DNA from: Myxococcales bacterium
GTDB taxonomy: Bacteria > Myxococcota > Bradymonadia > REDH01
Assembly (NCBI GenBank): GCA_018970625.1
Contig: JAGWVZ010000035.1
Coordinates: forward strand, 1 to 14,789
Length of the DNA: 14,789 nt
Reading direction: 5' to 3'
In this document: positions 1 through 7,911 of the stretch, piece by piece
Layout of the letters: every line of letters begins with the position of its first letter
How positions within the stretch are numbered: the stretch's first letter is position 1
Translations under genes and position numbers: made by a program
Notes under the pieces: model-generated
Told to the model about the DNA's origin: nothing
Databases searched by the model: none
What the model saw: the letters and a program-made list of their open reading frames with translations, nothing else

Positions 1-1803
1 AACCGAGACTACACTGTACCTGCGCTAACGGAGCTGCTGGTTCGAGAAGGCTGGCTGACGGATCGGCAGCAGGCCGACATCGTTCGCAACGAGCGCGCCA
101 TTCGGGAGCGACTGCTGCGAAAGCGGGCGACTGAAGCGGCCTCGCGACAGACAGCGGTGTACGAAGTAAGCCCCGTCGAGGTGCTCGCCGCCTCGGGCAT
201 TACGGCGGTGGATGGCCGCGCGCTCAGCGAAGACCGCCTGACCGAGTTTCTGGCCCGTCTGGCAGGGCTGCCCTACATCAAGCTGGACCCGCTCAAGCTC
301 GACGAGCGCCTGATTACCGACACCATGAGCCGCGCATTTGCGCGTCGGCACGTGTGTCTGCCGGTGGAGCGCAACCCACGCGGTGTGGTGGTCTTCGCTG
401 TCGATAACCCGTTCGATCTACCGCTGCAGGAGAGCCTTCGCAGCATTACCCCGGCCGGATTTGAGTTCGTGCTCGCGTCGCGAAGCGATATTCTTCGCAT
501 TATTACCGATGTGTATGGGTTCCGAAGCGCCGTGAAGGCGGCGCAGCGTTCCATGTCGCCCGGCACCGACCTCGGCAATCTGGAACAGCTGGTGAAGCTG
601 ACCAATGTCGATGAGCTGGAGTCCAACGACAAACATGTCGTAAAAGCGGTGGAATATCTGCTGCATTATGCGTTCGAGCAGCGTGCCAGCGATATTCATA
701 TGGAGCCCAAGCGCGAAGAATGCATTATCCGGCTTCGCATCGATGGCGTGCTGCATAACGTGTATCGCATGCCCAGGGCGGTTCACAACGCGGTCGTTTC
801 GCGTATCAAGACCCTGTGTCGCATGGACATTGCCGAGCGTCGGCGACCTCAGGACGGACGATTCAAGACGGAGCTGCGCGGTCGTGAGACCGAAATGCGC
901 GTGTCATCACTCCCTGTCGCGTTTGGCGAGAAGCTCGTCATTCGTATTTTCGACCCTTCCCACCTGCTGCAGGAGATCGAAGGTCTGGGTTTCGTCGAAT
1001 CCGAGCTCACGCTGTGGAGCGAATTCATTGGGCGTCCGAACGGACTCATTCTGATTACCGGTCCCACGGGCTCGGGTAAAACCACCACGCTTTATTCGAC
1101 ACTCAAAATGTTGGCCAGCCCCGAGACCAACATCACGACCATCGAAGACCCGGTAGAGATGGTTTACGAGGCCTTTAATCAGGTGCTTGTAAACACAAAG
1201 ATAGGGGTCACGTTCGCCTCGGCGCTCCGCACCGCGCTTCGTCAGGACCCGGATATTCTGATGGTCGGCGAAATTCGTGATCAGGACACCGCCGAAATGG
1301 CGTTGCAGGCCGCGCTTACCGGTCACCTCGTGTTTTCCACGCTGCATACCAACGATGCACCTACGGCAATTACCCGTCTGCAGGATCTGGGTGCGCCCAG
1401 CTACCTGATTTCATCGACGCTGGTGGGTGTGCTCGCGCAGCGGCTCGTGCGCCGCATCTGCGACCACTGTAAAACACAAACCAGCCTCAGCGAAGAGCAG
1501 GTCGCCATTCTGGGCATTCAGCTGCCGCCCGGGTCGCCCGAGAAATTACCCGTCTATTATGGTGAAGGCTGTGCTCATTGCCGCGGAACGGGTTATTTCG
1601 GCCGTGTCGGTATTTACGAGATCATGACCTGCGACGCCGGCATTCGACGCCTGATTGGCAGTGGTGCTGACGCCGATCAGATTCGGCGTGAAGCCGTCGC
1701 AAACGGCATGGTGCGATTGCGCGAGGCGGCGATCCGCAAACTCGCCACGGGACTCACCAGTTTTGAAGAGGTCGTGCGCGTGCTCGGAGAGTCCGCTCCG
1801 TAA
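1..1803 (+). CDS. PilB/GspE-type assembly ATPase, 5' end outside window
   Basis: Cytoplasmic hexameric ATPase of the GspE/PulE/PilB secretion superfamily, which powers type IV pilus extension or type II secretion. The frame is open from base 1 to the TAA at 1801-1803. The first possible start inside the window is a GTG at 157, but the codons before it already read like the N-terminal domain of this family (LTELLVREGWLTDRQQ), so the true start lies upstream. Seen motifs: Walker A GPTGSGKTTT at 1060-1089, Walker B region DPDILMVGEIRD at 1246-1281, His box TGHLVFSTLHTND at about 1318-1356, and a zinc-type Cys pair set, CDHC at 1459-1470 and CAHC at 1570-1581, followed by GRVGIYEI. The tetracysteine and domain order fit both PilB and GspE, and the sequence does not decide between them. 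The next gene starts 40 bases downstream on the same strand. Confidence 0.93.
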   Translation, partial: NRDYTVPALTELLVREGWLTDRQQADIVRNERAIRERLLRKRATEAASRQTAVYEVSPVEVLAASGITAVDGRALSEDRLTEFLARLAGLPYIKLDPLKLDERLITDTMSRAFARRHVCLPVERNPRGVVVFAVDNPFDLPLQESLRSITPAGFEFVLASRSDILRIITDVYGFRSAVKAAQRSMSPGTDLGNLEQLVKLTNVDELESNDKHVVKAVEYLLHYAFEQRASDIHMEPKREECIIRLRIDGVLHNVYRMPRAVHNAVVSRIKTLCRMDIAERRRPQDGRFKTELRGRETEMRVSSLPVAFGEKLVIRIFDPSHLLQEIEGLGFVESELTLWSEFIGRPNGLILITGPTGSGKTTTLYSTLKMLASPETNITTIEDPVEMVYEAFNQVLVNTKIGVTFASALRTALRQDPDILMVGEIRDQDTAEMALQAALTGHLVFSTLHTNDAPTAITRLQDLGAPSYLISSTLVGVLAQRLVRRICDHCKTQTSLSEEQVAILGIQLPPGSPEKLPVYYGEGCAHCRGTGYFGRVGIYEIMTCDAGIRRLIGSGADADQIRREAVANGMVRLREAAIRKLATGLTSFEEVVRVLGESAP

Positions 1804-1808
1804 CGAAC

Positions 1809-1823
1809 GGGTCTCGTGGACCC
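1809..1823 (+). other. Short intergenic hairpin
   Basis: GGGTC at 1809-1813 pairs with GACCC at 1819-1823 around a five-base loop, directly after the ATPase stop and 20 bases before the next start. There is no T-run. It could be a weak terminator, an mRNA-processing or translation-control element, or chance in GC-rich DNA. Confidence 0.2.
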
Positions 1824-1843
1824 CCTTCCCAGCGTCGTGAACC

Positions 1844-3316
1844 ATGCTCGCGTTTGCCGAAACCCTTCAAACCTACCTCTCAGCCTCGTACCCGTTTCTG
1901 TACCTGGTCAGTTTTGAAGAGGCGCGCGTGCTGGGTTTGCTGCGACAGCTGGCCGCCGGGCTGCAGCGCCCGTTCACGTTGTGGCGCCCTGAAGAGTCTC
2001 CTGAGCCAGCGCAGGCGCTCACCGCGGAGCTCGATCGCATTGTTGCCGGTGAAGGCCGCAGTGTGCATGTGCTCGTGGACGCACACCCGTATCTGCAAAC
2101 CCCGGAACGCGTGCGGCAATTGCGGGTCGTGCAGCGTAGGCTGGCGCAGACCGGTGGGCATATGGTGCTTGTTTCTCCGGTGCTCGTCAGCCCACCCGAG
2201 CTGGCCAAGGACTGGACCGTCCTGCAGGTGCCGCTGCCTGACCGTGCCGAGATGGAAGCGTCTCTGGAAGCGAGTGTGCCTGCGACCATGTACCCGGCGC
2301 TCGATCGCGAACGGCTCGCGATTGCGGCGCTCGGTCTCACTGCGCGCGAGGCGCAGCGGGCGTTCGAGCGTGCCCGGCATTTGTCTGGCATCGCTCACGC
2401 GCGACAGCTGCCATTTGACTGGGAAGCCACGGTTGTCGAAGAGAAGCGGCGGTTGATGAGCAGCACAGGCGCGCTGGAGTTCTGCGCCATCGACACCGAC
2501 CTCGACAGTGTCGGCGGCCTTGAAGAACTCAAGGGCTGGCTCATGCAACGCCGTCGCGCTTTTGGAGACGAAGCGCGCCGCTTTGGTTTGCCTCAGCCGC
2601 GCGGCCTGCTGATGGTCGGCGTGCAGGGGTGCGGAAAATCGCTGCTTGCCAAGGCAGTCGCGGGTTTCTGGGGAATTCCGTTGTTGCGCCTTGACCTGGG
2701 CTCTCTGTTTTCGGGCAGCACTCCGCCCGACGTCGCCCTCCGAGGGGCCATTCACACGGCAGAGGCACTCGCGCCCTGCGTGCTGTGGGTGGACGAAATC
2801 GAAAAGGGTTTTGATGAACGTGCCGGGGGTGAGACCTCCCGGCTTCTGGGTAGCCTGCTGACGTGGCTGCAGGAGAAATCGCAGCCTGTCTTCTTCGTCG
2901 CGACCGCCAACAAGGTCGATGCGTTGCCGGCTGAGCTGCTTCGCCGCGGACGATTTGACGAGATTTTCTTTGTGGACCTGCCCGAAGCCGACGCGCGCGC
3001 GACGATTCTGGCCATTCACCTTGCTCGTCGTGATCGACTGCCACAGAGTTTCGACCTTGGCGAGCTCGCGCAGATGACGGACCATTTTTCGGGCGCCGAG
3101 CTTGAACAGGTGGTCGTTTCGGCGCTGTATGGTGCGTGGGCCGAGAGCCGCGACCTGTCTCAGCGCGACCTCGTCGTTGCAGCGCGTCAGATGATTCCGC
3201 TTTACACGCTGTACGAAACCGAAATCAAAGCGCTTCGTACCTGGGCGCGCGATCGTGCGCGTCCAGCGGGAATGAGTCGGCGCCTGGTCGACCTTTTTGC
3301 CCGTCGCGATCCATGA
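1844..3316 (+). CDS. Ycf46-type AAA+ ATPase
   Basis: A 490-aa AAA+ ATPase. Its length, the N-terminal pattern (about residues 1-30, SYPFLYLVSFEEARVLGLL) and the ATPase core resemble the Ycf46 family, known from cyanobacteria and chloroplast genomes. The core has Walker A GVQGCGKS (residues 259-266), Walker B LWVDEIEKGF with D317/E318, and an arginine-finger region RRGRFDE (R367, R368, R370). The N-terminal 200 residues lack a nucleotide-binding motif and probably contact partners. No membrane segment is visible. In cyanobacteria Ycf46 has been linked to control of photosynthetic carbon uptake; the role in a non-photosynthetic host is unknown. ATG 1844 is used although no clear Shine-Dalgarno precedes it, which together with the 40-base gap suggests coupling to the upstream ATPase gene. 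Its TGA (3314-3316) overlaps an ATG at 3313 that is in the gpsA frame. Confidence 0.88.
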   Translation: MLAFAETLQTYLSASYPFLYLVSFEEARVLGLLRQLAAGLQRPFTLWRPEESPEPAQALTAELDRIVAGEGRSVHVLVDAHPYLQTPERVRQLRVVQRRLAQTGGHMVLVSPVLVSPPELAKDWTVLQVPLPDRAEMEASLEASVPATMYPALDRERLAIAALGLTAREAQRAFERARHLSGIAHARQLPFDWEATVVEEKRRLMSSTGALEFCAIDTDLDSVGGLEELKGWLMQRRRAFGDEARRFGLPQPRGLLMVGVQGCGKSLLAKAVAGFWGIPLLRLDLGSLFSGSTPPDVALRGAIHTAEALAPCVLWVDEIEKGFDERAGGETSRLLGSLLTWLQEKSQPVFFVATANKVDALPAELLRRGRFDEIFFVDLPEADARATILAIHLARRDRLPQSFDLGELAQMTDHFSGAELEQVVVSALYGAWAESRDLSQRDLVVAARQMIPLYTLYETEIKALRTWARDRARPAGMSRRLVDLFARRDP

Positions 3317-3351
3317 ACCTGCCCGGCTCCGGCCGTTGCTCCCGAGGTACC

Positions 3352-4377
3352 ATGTCCACCATCAATCCTATGAACGTCGCTGTCATTGGCGCCGGTTCCT
3401 GGGGCACAGCGCTCGCCTATCTGCTCGCCGACAAAGGATTCCCCGTCACCTTGTGGGCGTATGAGCCCGAGGTGGTGAAGTCGGTCAATGAGGACCATGA
3501 AAACACCATGTTCCTGAAGGGCATTCGCCTGCCCGATAACCTTCGCGCTACCGGTCACCTGCAGGAAGCCTGTGAAGGCCGTGACATGATTGTGTGCGTG
3601 ACACCGTCGCACGTGGTTCGCCGGGTTCTGACGCAGGCCGCGCAGTGGCTTCCCGAGGGCGTGCCGATTGTGAGCGCCACCAAGGGTATTGAGAACGATT
3701 CGCTCAAGACCGTCAGCGAAGTACTCGAAGAAGTATTGCCCATTAAGTATCACCCTTATCTGGCCTACCTCTCCGGGCCGTCCTTTGCGCGCGAAGTCGC
3801 CGAACATGTGCCCACTGCGGTCGTGGCGGCGTCTTACTCCGAGAAACTGTCCCTGCAGGTACAGGAGGCATTTCGGCACCATTATTTTCGGGTTTATCGC
3901 TCGCACGATGTCGTGGGCGTCGAGATTGGCGGTTCTCTCAAGAACGTCATCGCCATTGCCGCCGGCATCGCGGATGGCATGGGATTCGGGCATAACGCAC
4001 GAGCGGCCATTATTACGCGCGGTCTGGCTGAAATGTCCCGCATGGCGGTCGCCAAAGGCGCCAATCCGCTTACGCTGGCAGGCCTGTCCGGTATGGGTGA
4101 CCTGGTGTTGACGTGTACCGGTGGCCTCTCACGTAACCGTCAGGTCGGTATGCAGCTGGGGCAGGGCGCTTCTATCGACAGCATTCTCGCCGATATGAGT
4201 ATGGTCGCCGAGGGCGTGAAGACCGCGCAGAGTGTGCACGACCTGGCGAAGAAAATTGGTGTGGAAATGCCGATTTGTGATGGTGTTTACAGCATTCTTT
4301 ACGAAGGCAAGACGGCGAAGCAGGCCATGATGGACCTCATGGGCCGCGAGCTAAAGCGCGAGAGCTTCGGTTTCTAG
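3352..4377 (+). CDS. gpsA: Glycerol-3-phosphate dehydrogenase [NAD(P)+]
   Basis: Cytosolic enzyme that reduces dihydroxyacetone phosphate to sn-glycerol 3-phosphate, the backbone of phospholipids. From ATG 3352 the protein has 341 residues, the normal size. Seen motifs: the dinucleotide-binding GAGSWGTA from residue 13, SATKGIE, LSGPSFAREV, the catalytic-lysine region GGSLKNV (K197), the GIADGMGFGHNARAA stretch and GLSGMGDLVLTC near the C-terminus. Three in-frame ATGs compete. ATG 3313 overlaps the stop of the AAA gene (ATGA). ATG 3352 is preceded by GAGGT at 3344-3348 with short spacing. ATG 3370 gives the compact family start MNVAVIGAGSWG but has no Shine-Dalgarno. 3352 is preferred, and 3370 is the main alternative. 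It appears to be the last gene of the plus-strand cluster. Confidence 0.96.
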   Translation: MSTINPMNVAVIGAGSWGTALAYLLADKGFPVTLWAYEPEVVKSVNEDHENTMFLKGIRLPDNLRATGHLQEACEGRDMIVCVTPSHVVRRVLTQAAQWLPEGVPIVSATKGIENDSLKTVSEVLEEVLPIKYHPYLAYLSGPSFAREVAEHVPTAVVAASYSEKLSLQVQEAFRHHYFRVYRSHDVVGVEIGGSLKNVIAIAAGIADGMGFGHNARAAIITRGLAEMSRMAVAKGANPLTLAGLSGMGDLVLTCTGGLSRNRQVGMQLGQGASIDSILADMSMVAEGVKTAQSVHDLAKKIGVEMPICDGVYSILYEGKTAKQAMMDLMGRELKRESFGF

Positions 4378-4400
4378 CGACCCTCCACGGGCTCTCGTTG

Positions 4401-4420
4401 CAGGGCGGCGGTACGCCCTG
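4401..4420. terminator. Hairpin between convergent genes
   Basis: CAGGGCG at 4401-4407 and CGCCCTG at 4414-4420 form a perfect 7-bp GC-rich stem with a six-base loop. It fills the 43-base gap between the gpsA stop (4377) and the stop of the minus-strand gene (4421), the place expected for a bidirectional terminator. No U-tract follows on either strand, so it may act as a transcript-end stabiliser or with Rho. Confidence 0.45.
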
Positions 4421-5425
4421 TCAGGAGCGCGAAAACTGGTCGACCATCCACGCAGACAAGGGCGGCACTTCGTCGCGCGGACCAATCGGCATCATGACCC
4501 AACGCAACACATGGTGCGCGATAGGGACATGATATTTCTGCGTCGCTGTTTGTTTGACCTGGAAAATAGGCGGCGGCGCAAGCCCTGATTTATCTTCCTC
4601 GCAAACGGCCCACGCAATATCACTGCCAAAGTGGAATTTTGCGACCACACCGATCAGGTCGCACAGCGCCTGAAAGGCCAACGGTGGCATCCACCGAATG
4701 GAGCCGAATTCACGCCGCGTCACCAGACGCTCGAGCTTGTCGAGACCCTGCATATCGGGACGAATTTCGATGCCGAATTCTTCGGCGACAAAAGTCGCCA
4801 GATAGCGCGAAATCTGTCCGGGCTCGGTGCCCCACACGTTGGCCTTCATGGCCAGCGCTACATTTCGTTCGACAAGGAACAGTTTTTCGCTGTTGGGCCC
4901 CACCGGTCGTGAAATGGGCGCGAACCAGACGGACGAAGGCGACTTGGGCATATCAATGCCAGCAATATCAGCTTCGTTCTGCAGCGCAGCCATACGCGCC
5001 ACAAACTGGTCGGGGCGATATTCCTCTTTCCGAAACCCAAACGCCTGCACCGCGGGTCCCAGCTCGTAGGGCAACCGAGGAAACACCAGCAACCGAACGC
5101 CCGAAAAATGCCGCGGCCGATCACGCTCGGCGATCCGCTTCGGGGCCTGACTGAGCTCGACCAGTAAGGTCGCTTCGAGAAGTGCAAGTAATTGTTTGTG
5201 GAAGGAACGCTGATCGCCGGGGTCCATGAAACAGGCCATGACCCACTCAATGCCGTCTTCCATTTCCACTTCCAGCACGCGTGGATGAAACGGAAGTTTC
5301 GGAATATCCAGCGCTCGTGACCGCTTCAGGTCCGGGAGTAACGCGTCCAGGGGGCGATCAGCTGACATTTCATCAGCGCCGCTCAACAGACGACGCGCCC
5401 GGGCAATTTTCTCTTCGTCGGTCAT
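4421..5425 (-). CDS. Uncharacterised 334-aa protein
   Basis: Not recognised. From ATG 5425 the product is MTDEEKIARARRLL..., 334 residues, with no signal peptide, no obvious membrane segment and no Cys cluster or nucleotide-binding motif. It looks like a soluble mixed alpha/beta protein with a charged N-terminal helix (about residues 1-35). Trp- and Pro-rich stretches lie in the middle and C-terminal thirds (SSVWFAPISRPVGPNSEK, then RWMPPLAF). A TTG at 5440 would add five residues and would overlap the TGA of the upstream gene (5437-5439) as TTGA. The ATG at 5425, 11 bases after that stop, is preferred as the commoner start codon, though its Shine-Dalgarno is weak too. Codon use is like its neighbours. 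Its job may relate to the flavoprotein encoded just upstream, but this is only inferred from adjacency. Confidence 0.8.
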   Translation of the reverse strand: MTDEEKIARARRLLSGADEMSADRPLDALLPDLKRSRALDIPKLPFHPRVLEVEMEDGIEWVMACFMDPGDQRSFHKQLLALLEATLLVELSQAPKRIAERDRPRHFSGVRLLVFPRLPYELGPAVQAFGFRKEEYRPDQFVARMAALQNEADIAGIDMPKSPSSVWFAPISRPVGPNSEKLFLVERNVALAMKANVWGTEPGQISRYLATFVAEEFGIEIRPDMQGLDKLERLVTRREFGSIRWMPPLAFQALCDLIGVVAKFHFGSDIAWAVCEEDKSGLAPPPIFQVKQTATQKYHVPIAHHVLRWVMMPIGPRDEVPPLSAWMVDQFSRS

Positions 5426-5436
5426 GGCCTGTATGC

Positions 5437-6138
5437 TCAATAATTAAAGTGCACATGCCCATCGGGCACGTGATGTTGGCGCAGATATTCGGTCACGCTC
5501 TCTACCAGACGCGTGCTGCCACACAGCAGAAAATGACAGGTCTCGAGTGAAGGGCGCTCGGCCCATGCGTCAAACAGCTCGTGCACCCATTGACCGGGAC
5601 CGCCGTCGGTAACGACGACGGTGACGCCCTGATGTCGCCATTCTTCGCATTCGCGCTCCAACTCCACGAAGTGCCCCTGCGACCGGCTCTGAAACAGCGC
5701 GATTGGTCGGCGAAGACCACCGCCCTGCAATGCCGCTCGGATCACCGGCCGCAACGCGGCCACCCCGGTGCCGGAGCCAAACAGGACCAGGGGGCCTTCG
5801 GCCGGCTCACCAAAACCCTTGCCCATGGCTTCGGAGAGGAAGACCTCTTCTCCGGGCGCAAGATTGCACAGGGCATCACTGGTGTGGCTACCGCGTCCGA
5901 TCAGAAAGTCAGCGAACGGAAGGTCTGCCACCGTCGAGGCCACAGCGAAGTAGCGCGGCTCGGTGTCTGCGGTGCCGAGGACCACGTATTGCCCGGCTGT
6001 ACGAAGTGACTCGACGAGGGGGTGCCCGCTGACGTCCACCCGCACACGGTGCACGAGTGGGCTCTCGGGTACGTTGCTGACCACGCGTACGGGCTGCGGG
6101 CAGACCGCAGGTGCAGATGGCTGGGGAGACGATGACAT
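5437..6138 (-). CDS. FNR-like FAD/NAD(P)-binding oxidoreductase
   Basis: A compact reductase of the ferredoxin-NADP reductase superfamily, probably moving electrons between NAD(P)H and an unknown partner through FAD. From ATG 6138 it has 233 residues. The N-terminal beta-barrel half contains GQYVVLG (49-55) and RYFAVAS (62-68), which stands where the family usually has R-x-Y-S/T. The NAD(P)-binding half starts at VLFGSGTGVAALRPVI (about 118-133), continues with ALFQSRSQGHF, and has LLCGS (204-208) near the end. The last residue is an aromatic Tyr, as in FNRs where it stacks on the flavin. There is no 2Fe-2S ferredoxin domain, so the partner is separate. In-frame ATGs at 6183 and 6240 would add 15 or 34 residues of low-complexity sequence; none of the three has a good Shine-Dalgarno, and 6138 is chosen because the domain begins soon after it. 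The next gene follows without a real gap. Confidence 0.8.
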   Translation of the reverse strand: MSSSPQPSAPAVCPQPVRVVSNVPESPLVHRVRVDVSGHPLVESLRTAGQYVVLGTADTEPRYFAVASTVADLPFADFLIGRGSHTSDALCNLAPGEEVFLSEAMGKGFGEPAEGPLVLFGSGTGVAALRPVIRAALQGGGLRRPIALFQSRSQGHFVELERECEEWRHQGVTVVVTDGGPGQWVHELFDAWAERPSLETCHFLLCGSTRLVESVTEYLRQHHVPDGHVHFNY

Positions 6139-6272
6139 GGTGTGCGTGGTCACGTTCAGTTTGGGGCGCGGGGAACTAAGCATAACCACGATGTTATGCA
6201 ACGCGCGCAGATGCATCCGACGAGTGCGTACCCCGTACATTTGTGGGTGACGGGGCGCGCCGGCGTGGAAGG

Positions 6273-6305
6273 CCGCCCTGTACGTGGCTCCGTTGGGCAG
6301 GGCGG
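6273..6305 (-). terminator. Possible hairpin after the HD phosphohydrolase gene
   Basis: CCGCCCTG at 6273-6280 and CAGGGCGG at 6298-6305 form a perfect 8-bp stem around a 17-base loop, 23 bases past the stop of the minus-strand HD gene (6328). No U-run follows. The core stem CGCCCTG/CAGGGCG is the same as in the 4401-4420 hairpin. Confidence 0.3.
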
Positions 6306-6327
6306 GGGTACGTTTCGGGATGGGCGC

Positions 6328-7752
6328 TCAGAACAGCTTTTGTTGTCGCGTGGGGCCGGGTTCGAAGGCCAGCACGGTCTCCAGAAGGGCGTCGGCGACC
6401 GAAGCGCGGCCGGGTCCGGCCTCGATGGCGGCCCGGATGTCGTGGGACACGAAAATGCGTATCTTCTTGACTACTTTGATGAAATCGGTGGCGATGCCCT
6501 GCACGACGCGCGAAATCTGGGGGAGTGGTGTGGCGGTCGCACCCGCGCTGGTGTGGTGCACGACGTCGACGGTCTCGATGCGGTCTTTGTCGCGCGGTGG
6601 GGTGTCGATCATGACGCTGTGGGAATCGACGGGGATGCCGAGCATACGCGAGAGGGTGGCGCAGAGGGCATCGCGCAGCTGATCGGCGTGTTCGCGGGTG
6701 AGGTGGTAGATGCGTTCGTAGGCGTCCTGGTGGCGCACGTCGTCCCACGCGCGGTTGAGCGTGAGCACGCGGCGGTAGAATCGGCGTTGCAGGACGTCGG
6801 TGAGCAGGCGGTGGCTCAGGCGGTCGGGCGAGGTGGAGCGGCGCACGTGATCGAAGAGCTCGTCGTCGGAGCACTGCAGCAGCAGACTGGTAAACTCCTG
6901 TAACCCCATGGAGTTTTCTTCATTCCAGTCGTTGAAGGCACGTTCGGTCATGGCGCTGACGGCCCGCACCGTATGGTGCCAGTACGCCTCCGAGAACATG
7001 GTGTAGCGACAGAAGATGAAGATTTCGGCCGATACGCGGCCCTTGTCGCTGATGGCGATGCGGTCGCCGTCGGGGTGCACACAGAGGCTGTCGAGCAGGC
7101 GGGCGCGGTCGTAGTTGCGGCCGTACGATACGCCCATGTGCACCGAGTCCCGCTCGAGGTAGTCGGCTTTGTCGGCGTCGATGCCGGACGAGATGATCGT
7201 CGCCACAAGCCTTCTCTCGGGGCGGGCGTGCCAGTGCGGCTTGCGCCCGACGAGGTCGATCACCTGCTGCGCGTCGAATCCGAACTGGTCGGCGATGACG
7301 TCGGCGAGTGGCTTTTCGCCGCGCAGGAACTCGAACTCTCCGCGCAGGATGCGTCCCAGCAGGTCCTCGTGTCGGGGTGTGTCGCGGCCTGGGTGGTGAA
7401 GGGCCTCCAGGCTGTGCGCGAAGGGGTAGTGACCCAGGTCGTGGAGCAGGGCACCCAGCAGGCAGACTTCGATGTCGGTGGCGGTGAGGCGCTCGCGCAC
7501 GGATTCGTCGCGAAGTAGCGCGACCAGATAGGATCGCGCCATGTCGTAGACGCCCAGCGAGTGTTCGAACCGGGAGTGCACGGCGCCGGGATAGACCAGG
7601 TGAATGGGGCCCAGCTGCCGAACACGGCGCAAACGCTGAAAGGCGGGGTGGTCAATGACGGCGAGGAGTCGTTCGGTGGTGTGGATTTGACGCAGCTCGG
7701 GGATCCGGATGGAGCCGGTGGGAGCGTGAATCTCGGGAACGAATGCGGTCAT
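6328..7752 (-). CDS. SAMHD1-like HD-domain phosphohydrolase
   Basis: A 474-aa HD-superfamily hydrolase closest to SAMHD1/deoxyguanosine triphosphohydrolase-like proteins, which remove triphosphate from dNTPs and so tune nucleotide pools. The metal and catalytic residues are all visible: H64 in RFEHSLG, H104-D105 in ALLHDLGH, a second His in that motif (H108), H128 in PRHEDLL, and D194 in GIDADKADYLERD. In that last motif the K195, Y198 and D202 positions match the substrate-contacting lysine, tyrosine and aspartate of SAMHD1. The C-terminal 200 residues are helical and carry no recognised extra domain. ATG 7752 is preceded by a weak CAGGT seven bases upstream. It reads away from the metallo-hydrolase gene, with a 350-base divergent region between them. 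The exact substrate cannot be read from sequence; some relatives act on other nucleotides. Confidence 0.92.
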   Translation of the reverse strand: MTAFVPEIHAPTGSIRIPELRQIHTTERLLAVIDHPAFQRLRRVRQLGPIHLVYPGAVHSRFEHSLGVYDMARSYLVALLRDESVRERLTATDIEVCLLGALLHDLGHYPFAHSLEALHHPGRDTPRHEDLLGRILRGEFEFLRGEKPLADVIADQFGFDAQQVIDLVGRKPHWHARPERRLVATIISSGIDADKADYLERDSVHMGVSYGRNYDRARLLDSLCVHPDGDRIAISDKGRVSAEIFIFCRYTMFSEAYWHHTVRAVSAMTERAFNDWNEENSMGLQEFTSLLLQCSDDELFDHVRRSTSPDRLSHRLLTDVLQRRFYRRVLTLNRAWDDVRHQDAYERIYHLTREHADQLRDALCATLSRMLGIPVDSHSVMIDTPPRDKDRIETVDVVHHTSAGATATPLPQISRVVQGIATDFIKVVKKIRIFVSHDIRAAIEAGPGRASVADALLETVLAFEPGPTRQQKLF

Positions 7753-7911
7753 GGCGTACCTGAAGGTCCGGGGGCCCCGGAGCGTACACCGGCGGGGTGC
7801 GGATCGTCGACCAAAACGGGTGGCGAATCAAAGTTGCAACGATGTAGAAACGCGTTGTTCATTTTGCGACATGGACGTTGCCTATGGCCAAATTGTCATC
7901 AGGGAGAGGTC

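Noticed and set aside
1880..3085. 401-aa open frame on the minus strand opposite the AAA gene
   Set aside because: It lies wholly within the AAA gene, shows no family motif, and is the expected antisense opening in GC-rich coding DNA; the plus frame has clear Walker motifs.
3136..3351. N-terminal extension of gpsA back to 3136
   Set aside because: This stretch is inside the AAA gene, and the extension does not resemble any GpsA N-terminus.
6139..6240. Extended N-terminus of the FNR-like protein from ATG 6240
   Set aside because: The added residues are Arg-rich and unlike the family, and no ribosome-binding site supports that start.
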